Source of the DNA: Corylus avellana
Taxonomy: Eukaryota > Streptophyta > Magnoliopsida > Fagales > Betulaceae
Reading direction: 5' to 3'
DNA length: 64,000 bases
Assembly: GCF_901000735.1 (NCBI RefSeq)
Contig: NC_081551.1
Coordinates: forward strand, 13,027,700 to 13,091,699
Under the pieces are notes generated by a model. The model worked only from the letters and a program-made list of their open reading frames with translations. It was not told where the DNA came from and ran no database searches. The translations under genes were made by a program, and so were the position numbers. Shown here piece by piece: positions 34,310 through 44,540 of the stretch; position 1 is the stretch's first letter; each line of letters opens with the position of its first letter.

Positions 34310-35378
34310 TTTCACACATGTGAGGCGGCATTTCCGAAACCCCATAGACCATGTTCATGTTGCCATGACCCTTATCACCATGTTAGAGGATGTGCTACAA
34401 TGAGGCAAATTTCTAACAAATTTTATGGGCATATGAACACATTGTTCTCTAGATCGGGGTACGACCACTATTTTGATTCCTGCAACCCACCATGGAGCCA
34501 ACAGTCCAATCTCTCATGGCAAGTTCAAGCTCCCAAAATTCATGCTCCACAATCTCATGGACTGCAACATCACCTCATATCAACAATTCTATGATCATGC
34601 ATACTCCTCTCAATCAGCTCCACAACAACAATATCAAGCTGAATCACCTCCCCTTGAGTTTTCTGAAAATACATCAACTATGATCAGTTCAGCAATTGAG
34701 GAAATGAAGAACTCTCATTTGAAATCAGTTAAAAGGACGGAGGCCCACTGTACACAAAGAACAGATTTTCGCAAAAACGAAGAGCCTCAAAGTCAGTCAG
34801 TTACCACTCCTCATGGACATTATATGGAGGAAGAGCGTATTTGCTATTGTGAAGAAGAGCCATCTCCACAGTTCTATGATCATTCCTATTCCTGTCTTAG
34901 CCACAGTCTGCGGCAATCCATTTTCAAGATAGAAGCTCATGAAGAGGAGCCATCTCCCATCAATTGGTCTTAACATTATCATGAGAAGGAGCTATCTCCA
35001 ATCGATTGGCCTCAACAATACCAAGAAGAACCACCTCCTCCAAAAGGATCTGCCTTAGAAGAAGCGCATGCCAACTTAGAAGAAATAATATCAGCTTCTC
35101 TTAGCCAAATGGAGGAAAGAAATCGATCATTTGAAAGGAGGGAGAATTCCCGCATGCAATCATTTGAAAGGATGGAGGCTAATCTCAAGCAAATATCCGA
35201 TATTCTCAAAGAAGAAGAGTGTCAAGGTCAGTTGGTGGCCAATCCTAATGAGTACTACATGGAGGAAGAATGCACCTACTATCATGAGCAAGCTGTCACA
35301 TTGAGGAGTGGAGAGGTGGTTGAAAATCAAGTGGAAGAGGGGAAGGAGGAGCAAACCAAAGTTCCATAGGAGCCACAT
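34310..35378 (+). pseudogene. Gag-like region of B: zinc knuckle, Pro/Gln-rich linker, coiled coil
   Basis: Near 34350-34392 the translation gives CSCCHDPYHHVRGC, a perfect C-x2-C-x4-H-x4-C zinc knuckle. It continues with a Ser/Asn/Gln-rich part (PPWSQQSNLSWQ), crosses a frame change near 34480-34590 into a frame with EAHEEEPSPINW, and ends in a charged, probably coiled-coil part (35109-35369: MEERNRSFERRENSRMQ...). Stops and shifts divide it into frames of 112, 166 and 86 codons. No capsid-type Retrotrans_gag domain precedes the knuckle. Downstream, 'tctggctgaagac.ttaaactta' (35693) is a conserved non-coding block shared with the copy at 43137. Confidence 0.7.
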
Positions 35379-37163
35379 CAGGAAAAAGAAGAGAGCACTG
35401 AGATTTTTTCAACATTAGCTCTTATTCCAGAAACAACAAGAGTCCAGGAGAGAAGTCTGTTAGAGCTACCACATGAGCAAATTGAGGACATCAAGATAGA
35501 AAAGTTCCTTGAGTTTGTTCTAACTTTATTCTAGTTCATGATTCCCCACCGGACGAGAAACTGTTTGAGAAAACTCAGAGTGGTCCTCCTCGATCTATAG
35601 ACATTTGGAATCACCTTGCAATAGAAAAGATTCATCCCCTTTGGTGCAAGAGAGGAAAAGACTGGTGCTTCAAGTTTAAAGTGTCACAGTCTGGCTGAAG
35701 ACGTTAAACTTAGTGTTCATGGGAGGCACCCCACAGCATATCCTTTTTATTTCCTTGTTTGATTGTTTTTATTTTATTTTTATTACTAGTTTCTTTTTGT
35801 TTTCCATTGTTATTTTAGTCATTTATTTTGCAGGGACAAGTGTGCTTTAGTCCAAGTTTGGGGGTATGCTATGAGCCATGCTATTCTAGATAGTTTTGTC
35901 CATATCCCGGGTAAATTCTTTCCATGTTATAGACAAATTGGGGACAATGTGTAATTTAAGTTTAGGGGTATGGAAGACACTTTACACACACTTTGTCCCA
36001 GTTTTATTTTTATTTTTATTGTTTATGAAAAAAAAAATTGTCCCATTTTTATTTTATTTTTGTTTTTTATGACAAGAAACTATATATATATATATGCATG
36101 TTCATGTTTGTCTTAAAATTTTGGTTGATCTTAAAAATTGTGATTTGATTTCATTGGTGAGCTTAAAATTTTGAACACATGATTTGATAATTGAGTTTTT
36201 CAGTTTGGTTACTTGCTTAGGACAGTTTAGAATTCACATGTTTGATCTGAACTTGCACAAGCACATTAGCACATAAATTGTGGTGTATGACATGAAGTCC
36301 GATGTGTGTGTTTCTAGGTCTTGGGTGAAACAGGATGATTTATTAGATGGATACTTTGGCATATATATATGTGATAAAAAAAAAAATGATCATTGATAAG
36401 TTTTTCGCTAAGTAACTGGACCTCTTGCCTCAAAGCATTGAGTGTTCACGTCAAAAGGTGAAGAATTTTGATTTGATTAATGTCATGGTTAGTTTGGTTT
36501 CGTAGCCTTTTTGACTCGAGTTAGTAAGTCCTTAAGGGTGTTTTACACCTAATTCCCTAAAACCGCATGGTTTGGGAGTCATTGACTTAACACTCATTAT
36601 ATGGGTCAATTAGAAAGCTTAAGGGAACTAAACATTGCACAGCCTGACTAAAAAAAAAGGAAAGAGAAAGAAAAAGAAAAAATATGCCATTGTTATTCAT
36701 TCTAATAGGGATTTCAGTGAACTTTGAGATATTGAGACATTGCACATTGGAAATAATTGGAAGCTTCATATTTATGTGTTAGTTCACTTTACACTATTTT
36801 CAAACTTGTGATGCTTTAGCATGTCTTTTGTAAGTGATTAAATTTTAAAATTCCAATTTATTGAGAAGATGGAGTTTATCTTTTTAAGCTTGCTAATGAA
36901 TGAGAATCATGGTTTTTGATTGATACCTTAATTTTTGGATAACATGAACTCTTGCATGATGTTTGTGGGTAACATTCCTAGAAAACCCTCACAAGACTTC
37001 ACTCGTCCTCTAGGGAATTCCTATGGGTTTAAAAGGCTTGTTGCATATGCTAAATGCAATCGTACATCCCACGAAAAATGGATTTATCTTTTTGTTCTCT
37101 GTTTTTCACTTTGTTTTTAGTTTTGTATTGCTAAGGGACTAGCAATATGTAAGTTTGGGGGTG
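35379..37163 (+). other. Non-coding 3' interior of B
   Basis: 1.8 kb with no believable protein: conserved block 'cagtctggctgaagac' (35692) and 'catgggaggca', two near-polypurine motifs 'agtttgggggtatg' (35861) and 'agtttaggggtatg' (about 35959), and the final polypurine tract at 37152. Short 60-61-codon frames here are chance. Confidence 0.6.
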
Positions 37164-38538
37164 TGTTAAGTGCCAAAATATTCACATTTTAGCCCTTAAA
37201 CTTATATGTGTTAATTCCTTAAGTGTTGTTAATTTATGCTATTTTAGTTCTTTTATGTGTTTTCCATGCTTTTGTAGGCTTTTGGAAGAAAAGGAAGTAA
37301 ATCTGGAAGATTTGGGCTCAAAGAGAGAAATTGGAAAAACTTGGAGCTTCTAACAATGCAATCGAGCACAAGGAACCAGCGATCGAGCGCACTACCAGAG
37401 AAGACAAGCGAGTGCGGCCATGTGCGATCGTGCACACAACAGAAGAGTCTCGATCACAGACGTGCGATCGAGCGCACACGGGTTGCGATTGATCGCACCC
37501 GTGTGCAGGTGACACATCAAAAGGTGGCCAGACTGTTATTCTTTCCATATTAGGGTTTTCCAAGTCCCACTTGTAATAGGACTAAAACCCTACGAATTTT
37601 CTAAGTTTACTAGTGTAATAAGGACTTCTAAAGCCCTGTAAATATACCTCTAAACCTTGAGAATAATCATCCTGGAAAAGACACAACTTTGGGGAGAGGA
37701 ATTGGAGGCTACTTCTAGGAGCGGTTTTCGGTTCTTTCTTTTCCTTTTCTTTTTGGTTTTATTTTAATTATGTATAACTAACTCTTTGGAAGGGCTAGAT
37801 TGAAGCCCTAAGTATGTTTATTTAATATTTCAATATTGGCGCCTTTGTGATAATCATATTGTGTTGCTTAACTTGATTAATTCCTGTTTTCTTGAATTCC
37901 TCATATGTATGTGATTGGCCATTATATGCATGTGGTACAGACTAGTTAATTAAATCAATTTTGATAATGGAGTCCTGGGTCTAATAAGAGTAACAAAAGA
38001 AATCCACACCGGGTTCTTGGGTTGATCAACATAGGGAACCGGGAGTAGACACCCATGCCCTAGGCCTCATGTGTTTGTCGATTTCCACAGATTTATGCTT
38101 TCTTAAAGAACAACTTAGTAGATACTCATGCTAAATCCTTTAAGAAAGAAAAGAATTAGAGTAGACACCCATGCCTAATTCGTTGCTTAGGAAAATCAAT
38201 AGCTTAAGAAGTAGACACCCATACCCTTAGGTTGGCAAACATTAACTATTAATAATATGATTGGATCATTGGCATATTGTTATATTATCTAAATATGGTT
38301 AGCGGTGGATATCAAAGCCCTACCTTCAGCTTTTCATTTATCTTTATGTCTTTTTATTTCTTTTTCACAATATCAATCTTGTGACAATTTTGATATTTTA
38401 ATTAATTCAAAAGAAAATCAACAATCCTCGTCGGATCGATCTTGTACTTGTTACACTATACTATCGTTTGATCTTGTGCACTTGCGGGTAAAACGTACAA
38501 TTATTTATTTATTAATTTAGGTAGATATTTGCACAACA
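37164..38538 (+). mobile_element. Right LTR of B
   Basis: 1375 bp, TGTTAAGTGCC to ATTTGCACAACA. The CpG cluster lies at 37370-37506. It is almost identical to 44541-45915, the same LTR in the tandem block after the second N gap. Confidence 0.85.
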
Positions 38539-38957
38539 CCATCCAATAGGCCTAATATATAACTAAGCTGGGGCGGTGTAGTTGCCAGCACCAAACAGGT
38601 AAATCTATAAAGTGTGAGGGGCATAACGAACGAAAGCGGGTTGGGAGCTCATGATGAGAGGTTTGAAGAAAGATTATCATAAAACACAAACTAATCTGTC
38701 ATTACGCTTCATTCGCAACTCATTCATTATTATATATTTTAGTCTTTAATCTTACTTGTTCAAACTAGTCTTTTTAGTCTTTATCTCTAGGAAAATAGAT
38801 TACTCACTTGTTTGCCTATGTAAATATGACAACATCATTTTTACATAGACCTTGATGCAGGAATAGAAAGTGAGGACGATGGTCCTTTTACTGGTTTTGA
38901 TGGTTGCTAGACCATCTGCTGCAGGATTGATGCTTACTCTATGGAGCAAGTCTCCCG
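38539..38957 (+). mobile_element. Right LTR of A, resumed and truncated
   Basis: Continues the A LTR after the B insertion (parallel to 26425-26845), then stops at 'ggagcaagtctcccgtg' where the left LTR reads 'ggagcacgtctcattt'. About 310 bp of the LTR, including its 3' end, are missing, so the right target duplication of A cannot be checked. Confidence 0.75.
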
Positions 38958-39199
38958 TGTTAAAAAAAAAAAAAATTGTATTAATCAAGTTGTAAACCGT
39001 AGCTTGGTTTATGCTTGCAAGTAAACAGGTAATCAAAGTACCAATATTATATATTAAACAGATTTGTTCATAATAGATTTGTTGCTTGCATGCATTATTA
39101 CCCCTTGAGTTCGAGCATATGCATGCATTATGGTTACTTTCAAATGTGATCGACAATAATGTGCAAGCAGACTAATTATGTATTAGTATATCATGTACG

Positions 39200-39692
39200 A
39201 TGGATACCTCAAATGAATGTACAAGTTTCTTTGGTTCAGCTCAAAGCAGTGCTTCATCTGCACTGCAGGGCCTTTGCTTCTGTGAGCGACCCACAGTTGT
39301 CAAAACCGCCAATACTGAGAAAAACTTTGGAAGGAGGTTTGTGAGTTGCGAAAATTGGAAGGCAAGTACTTGATATTTATGTAATCATGGTATGAACATA
39401 AAATGTGCTCTTATTTAATAATCTCTTAGTGGTTGGTGATTGCTAGGTGTAATGTGTTTTGCAGATTAACCAAGACTGTGGTTTTTTTGAGTGGCTTGAT
39501 CCAAAGATGTGCTCCTTTGGTAGGAAGGTGGTTCATCGTTTGCATCAAAGGCATGAATATTTGGAGGCACAAGCCAAACGATGTGAAACATTGGTTGAAG
39601 TTGAAGTTGGGAAGGTGAGAGCAGAAAATGAGAAAAAAATTGCACAGCTCAAGGCAGAAATGGAGAGTGAGATATCTCAGTATCGTAAATAA
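39200..39692 (+). CDS. Small GRF-type zinc-finger protein (2 exons, 129 aa), copy 1
   Basis: Exon 1 39200-39361 (54 codons), intron 39362-39464, exon 2 39465-39692 (75 codons and TAA). The joined protein has Cys26-x-Cys28, GRRF (44-47), Cys50, Cys59 and GFFEW (60-64). This is the C-x-C...GR.F..C......CGFF.W.D layout of the GRF zinc finger, found in plant proteins and DNA-repair factors that bind nucleic acid. Residues about 76-128 are highly charged and likely coiled coil. The donor is GC (AAG|GCAAGT), the standard context of rare GC-AG introns, and the acceptor is TTTTGCAG. Starting at this ATG keeps the frame open throughout. Just past the stop, the same frame after two stops encodes a hydrophobic stretch (39714-39795: HTIIVCSWSLIILALCMFFFGY). 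The family's usual C-terminal membrane anchor was thus probably lost. It lies in transposon debris and its expression is unknown. Confidence 0.65.
39362..39464 (+). other. GC-AG intron of the GRF gene
   Basis: 103 bp, donor AAG|GCAAGTAC, acceptor TGTTTTGCAG|ATT, phase 0. Using the nearby GT (GCAA|GTACTT) instead would bring a stop at the junction (A|AT TAA), so the GC donor is the only choice that joins the two halves of the zinc finger. Confidence 0.65.
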
Positions 39693-39860
39693 GTATAGAT
39701 TGGAGAGATAAAAATGCATGCAATGAAGAAGAATTACCATACAATAATTGTTTGTTCATGGAGCTTAATAATCTTGGCACTATGCATGTTCTTCTTTGGA
39801 TACACTTCCAACGGTCACCATGTATGCAAAGTAGGCCGTGTGATGCTGTCTTGAGGTTGG
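39693..39860 (+). pseudogene. Orphaned C-terminal membrane segment of the GRF gene
   Basis: In the frame of exon 2, after TAA and TAG, the sequence reads through M-H-A-M-K-K-N-Y and a ~20-residue hydrophobic stretch to a stop at 39858. I infer that an ancestral protein ran through into this anchor. The same stops are present in the second copy at 47070. Confidence 0.45.
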
Positions 39861-40379
39861 CCGTCATGGTGGGGCTGCTGGATCTTGCTGTGGTTTTTTG
39901 TTGTGGTTTTTTGATATGTTTTGTAACCAATGCGTAGTATGATATAAGTTGTTATTTATGTTGTCATTATGTAGTCCCACGTGGGATTTATTTGAAGACA
40001 ACAATCCGATGTGGGATTTATTTTTTTATTGATGACATGGGTCGCTTCAAGTCATTCACTTTTGTACAGCCTCATTAGCTTTTTGGATGGAATCATGAAC
40101 TTCCTAAAATCAATATCTCGAACCTTTCCGCATGCTTACGAGACCAATAGTATGGTTTAGCCTTGTTAATTTAAGGAAAAATAACTTACAATTTCCTTCT
40201 TTGAGTTATTATGTTTGGACTTTATTTTGTGCAAAGAACCTACTTTGCATTATTGCGTTTAAAACATTCCAAGTGCGTAGTACCTAGTATCATTAATAAT
40301 AGTATATGGAAAACCTGTATAATTGTACCAAAACTGACAAAGCTGTAAATTTCATGCCCATTTACCTTACACGCAGACA

Positions 40380-42460
40380 ACAAATGTTACCTGAAATGAA
40401 TATTTACATAACCGCCAAACACAGCAAAACACACTAATAATGGCACGAGTATTGCAACCTAATTTGCATACCACCAAACATACCAAAACTACAAAGTATA
40501 TAACCTATCATTTTACAGACCACCCAACATTCCAAAACTACAAAGTTTCACCTATAATTTTACACACCACCCGACATTCCAAAACTACAAAGTTTCACCT
40601 ATAATTTTACACACCATCAAACATACCAAAACAACAAATTTACATACACAAGGGTCGTACATGTTGGGTTATGTTTTGGCTCATTCGGTTTGCGTGTAAA
40701 GTTGGTAAAAATGAAGCATCTTAACATGTCCAAAAAACTGATTCTAGAAGGGCCGGTCCGGACCGCCAAAAGCCAGGTCCGGACCCAATATCCAGAACAC
40801 TCCATTTGAAGGACATGTCCAGACCGTCAGAAGCCGGGTCCGGACCGCATATCCAGGAACCATGTTTTGAAGAGGAGGTCCGGACACCATTTCCAGAAAC
40901 TGCCTTCTGAGGGGGAGGTCCGGACCACCAGAAGCTGGGTCCAGACCCCATTTCCAGAAACTACATTTTGAAGGGGAGGTCCGGACCGCCATTCTAAACG
41001 TACAAAGTATATAAACCTGTCATTTTATCCACTACCAAACAGAACAAACCAACCAAATTCCAAATTTACATGTCATTCTACACAAAACCAAACATTCCAA
41101 ACGTACAAAGTATATAACCTGTCATTTACACACCGCCAAACATACCAAATCAACCAATTTACATGCCATTCTACAAAACCAAACATTCCAAACGTACAAA
41201 CTATATAACCTATCATTTACACACCACCAAACATACCAAACCAACCAATTTACATTTCATTCGATAAAACCAAACATTCCAAACGTACAAAGTATATAAC
41301 TTGTCATTTACACACCGCCAAACATACCAAACCAACCAATTTACATGTCATTCTACAAAACCAAACATTCCAAACGTACAAACTATATAACCTGTCATTT
41401 ACACACCGCCAAACATACCAAACCAACCAATTTACATTTCATTCTACAAAACCAAACATTCCAAACGTACAAAGTATATAACCTGTCATTTATACACCAT
41501 CAAACATACCAAAACAACAAATTTACATACACAAGGGTCGTACATGTTGGGTTATGTTTTGGCTCATTCGGTTTGCATGTAAAGTTGGTGAAAATGAAGC
41601 ATCTTAACATGTCCAGAAAACTGATTCTAGAAGGGCTTGTCCAAACCGCCAAAAGCCAGGTCCGGACCCAATATCCAGAACACTCCATTTGAAGGACATG
41701 TCCGGACCGTTAGAAGCTGGGTCTGGACCGCATATCCAGCAACCATGTTTTGAAGAGGAGGTCCGGACCCCATTTCCAGAAACTACATTCTGAGGGGGAG
41801 GTCTGGACCGCCAGAAGCTGGGTCCGGACCCCATTTCCAGAAACTACATTTTGAAGGGGAGGTCCGGACCGCCATTCTAAACGTACAAAGTATATAAACC
41901 TATCATTTTATCCACTACCAAACATAACAAACCAACCAAATTCCAAATTTACATGTCATTCTACACAAAACCAAACATTCAAAACGTACAAAGTATATAA
42001 CCTGTCATTTACACACTGCCAAACATACCAAACCAACCAATTTACATGTCATTCTACAAAACCAAACATTCCAAACGTACAAACTATATAACTTGTCATT
42101 TACACATCGCCAAACATACCAAACCAACCAATTTACATTTCATTCTACAAAACCAAACATTCCAAACGTACAAAGTATATAACCTGTCATTTACACACCA
42201 CCAAACATACCAAACTAACCAATTTACATGTCATTCTACACAACCAAACATACCAAAACTACAAATTACATACATGCCATTTACACACTACCAAACATAC
42301 CAAACCAACCAATTTACATATCATTCTACACAACCAGACATACCAAAACTACAAATTACATAACCTATCATTTTACACACCACCAAACATACCAAAGCTA
42401 CAAACTATATAACCTATCATTTTACACACCACCCAACATTCCAAAACTACAAAGTTTCAC
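40380..42460. repeat. Minisatellite: ~90-bp unit inside an 883-bp higher-order unit, copy 1
   Basis: The 90-bp unit contains 'ccaaacataccaaaccaaccaatttaca.gtcattctacaaaaccaaacattccaaacgtacaaa.tatataacctgtcatttacacacc'. Landmarks recur near 41135, 41226, 41317 and 41407. A different ~330-bp block rich in GGTCCGGACC follows at 40660-40995 and again at 41543-41878, so the higher-order period is 883 bp. Open frames in the array are by-products of the absence of stops in the unit. The array runs into the N gap. Confidence 0.9.
40755..40990. repeat. Cluster of GGTCCGGACC palindromes
   Basis: Eight sites of GGTCCGGACC or one-base variants in about 240 bp, starting at 40755 and 40776 and ending near 40978. 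They are spaced 20-40 bp and separated by 'atttccagaaactac.tt'. The same cluster is at 41630-41872, 48130-48365 and 49010-49250. Such clustered perfect 10-bp palindromes would suit a dimeric DNA-binding protein, but none is known to me. Confidence 0.6.
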
Positions 42461-42560
42461 NNNNNNNNNNNNNNNNNNNNNNNNNNNNNNNNNNNNNNNN
42501 NNNNNNNNNNNNNNNNNNNNNNNNNNNNNNNNNNNNNNNNNNNNNNNNNNNNNNNNNNNN
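42461..42560. other. 100-N assembly gap
   Basis: Exactly 100 unknown bases. The left flank ends inside the minisatellite; the right flank begins inside a gag sequence. Confidence 0.99.
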
Positions 42561-43114
42561 TGTTATGTGGAAAGAAAGCTGGATATGATTGTCAAAGCTA
42601 TGACTGCTCAGAATGTCTCACCTAGTCAACAAGCCATGCAACCTCAGGTATGTACTTTATGTTCTCATTTTGATCACACTACTGGGACTTGCCCTTGTAC
42701 TCATTTGCAGATCAAGAGCAACTAAATTATGTGGGACTGAACAATTATCCTCCCAAGAATAATCCCTACTCCAACACCTTCAATCCAGGGTGGCGAAACC
42801 ACCCTAATTTTTCATGGAGTAACAATTAGAATACTCTTAACCATCAAGGGCAGCAGAGGAACTACCAACAAGCAAGCCAACCAAGCCAAGAATCAAAGCA
42901 GAATGACTTGGAGAGTATAGTACAGGAATTCATGAATGCTCAAAGACAAATCATTACAAAAACCGATCAAGCGATACAAAGAACCGAGCAAGCTATGCAA
43001 AGATTGGAAGTCCAAATGGGGCACATGGCTAAGGAACTAAGTGAAAGAAAACAGGGTGGATTCCCATCCCAAACAATACCCAATCCTGGAGCATCTTCTT
43101 CAGGACAGAAATAA
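42561..43114 (+). pseudogene. Gag fragment of a second Athila/Tat-like element
   Basis: The frame opens in the gap and reads MIVKAMTAQNVSPSQQA, then the zinc knuckle CTLCSHFDHTTGTC (C-x2-C-x4-H-x4-C, about 42652-42693). A frame change and stops follow, with NPYSN..NPGWRNHPNFSW typical of Athila/Tat gag (about 42760-42815). The final frame, 42908-43112, contains FMNAQRQIITKTDQAIQRTEQAMQRLEVQMG, a coiled coil. It is a different gag from that of element B at 34310, although the downstream blocks are related. Confidence 0.8.
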
Positions 43115-43470
43115 GAGAATAAAGGGAGAACAGTAGTCTGGCTGAAGACTTTAAACTTATCGCTCATGGGAGGCAACCTATAGTTTATCCTATTATTTTT
43201 TTTACTTGTTTGTCAATTTATTTTTATGATTGTTTTTTTTTTTTATTTGTTTTAGTGTCTATTTTGCAGGGACAAGTGTGCTTCAAATCATGTTTGGGGG
43301 TGTGCTATGAGCCATGCTATCCCAAACAATTTCATCCATATCCCGGGTAAATTCTTTCCATGTTATAGACACATTGGGGACAATGTGTAATTTTAGTTTG
43401 GGGTATGGGAGACACTTTACACACTTTGTCCCAGTTTTATGTTATTTTTATTTTGTGAAAAGAAAAAATA
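43115..43470 (+). other. Non-coding 3' interior of the second gag element, ~85% like B
   Basis: Starts with the shared block 'agtctggctgaagac.ttaaactta' and 'catgggaggcaacc' (43136-43183), then 'tgtttgggggtgtgctatgagcc' and a second, shortened 'agtttggggtatg'. After 43471 the match to 36094 onward rises to above 99%. Confidence 0.6.
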
Positions 43471-44540
43471 TATGCATGTTCATGTTGTCTTAAAATTTTG
43501 GTTGATCTTAAAAATTGTGATTTGATTTCATTGGTGAGCTTAAAATTTTGAACACATGATTTGATAATTGAGTTTTTCAGTTTGGTTACTTGCTTAGGAC
43601 AGTTTAGAATTCACATGTTTGATCTGAACTTGCACAAGCACATTAGCACATAAATTGTGGTGTATGACATGAAGTCCGATGTGTGTGTTTCTAGGTCTTG
43701 GGTGAAACAGGATGATTTATTAGATGGATACTTTGGCATATATATATGTGATAAAAAAAAAAATGATCATTGATAAGTTTTTCGCTAAGTAACTGGACCT
43801 CTTGCCTCAAAGCATTAAGTGTTCACGTCAAAAGGTGAAGAATTTTGATTTGATTAATGTCATGGTTAGTTTGGTTTCGTAGCCTTTTTGACTCGAGTTA
43901 GTAAGTCCTTAAGGGTGTTTTACACCTAATTCCCTAAAACCGCATGGTTTGGGAGTCATTGACTTAACACTCATTATATGGGTCAATTAGAAAGCTTAAG
44001 GGAACTAAACATTGCACAGCCTGACTAAAAAAAAAGGAAAGAGAAAGAAAAAGAAAAAATATGCCATTGTTATTCATTCTAATAGGGATTTCAGTGAACT
44101 TTGAGATATTGAGACATTGCACATTGGAAATAATTGGAAGCTTCATATTTATGTGTTAGTTCACTTTACACTATTTTCAAACTTGTGATGCTTTAGCATG
44201 TCTTTTGTAAGTGATTAAATTTTAAAATTCCAATTTATTGAGAAGATGGAGTTTATCTTTTTAAGCTTGCTAATGAATGAGAATCATGGTTTTTGATTGA
44301 TACCTTAATTTTTGGATAACATGAACTCTTGCATGATGTTTGTGGGTAACATTCCTAGAAAACCCTCACAAGACTTCACTCGTCCTCTAGGGAATTCCTA
44401 TGGGTTTAAAAGGCTTGTTGCATATGCTAAATGCAATCGTACATCCCACGAAAAATGGATTTATCTTTTTGTTCTCTGTTTTTCACTTTGTTTTTAGTTT
44501 TGTATTGCTAAGGGACTAGCAATATGTAAGTTTGTGGGTG

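Larger units (their letters stand above)
32557..38538 (+). mobile_element. Complete gag-only LTR retrotransposon 'B' (5982 bp), Athila/Tat-like
   Basis: Left LTR 32557-33947, right LTR 37164-38538, target duplication CCATC (32552-32556 and 38539-38543). The primer site 33954-33971 (TGGCGCCGTTGCTGGGGA) matches the 3' end of plant tRNA-Asp with one mismatch, and a polypurine tract AGTTTGGGGGTG (37152-37163) precedes the right LTR. The interior (3.2 kb) has a zinc-knuckle gag remnant but no protease, polymerase or integrase, so B must rely on another element's enzymes. The LTR pair differs at many positions, including the first base (G in the left, T in the right). Class is inferred from the tRNA-Asp primer and from the LTR layout. 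Confidence 0.85.
36094..42460. repeat. First copy of a ~6.4-kb direct duplication (offset 7377)
   Basis: From about 36094 to the N gap the sequence equals 43471-49837 at a constant offset of 7377, with roughly one difference per few hundred bases (for example the polypurine tract TTTGGGGG here against TTTGTGGG there). It contains the 3' part of B, the A LTR tail, the GRF gene and the minisatellite. Upstream of 36094 the two copies fall to about 85% likeness, then lose similarity in the gag region. Confidence 0.9.

Noticed and set aside
39970..40016. snRNA-type upstream element: minus strand ATCCCACATCG at about 40005-40015
   Set aside because: It matches the plant snRNA promoter motif, but no TATA box lies at the required spacing and no snRNA sequence follows. 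The string is common in plant repeats.
40617..42363. Many plus and minus open frames of 60-115 codons in the minisatellite
   Set aside because: They recur with the 883-bp period in several frames at once and reflect repeat composition, not selection on protein.
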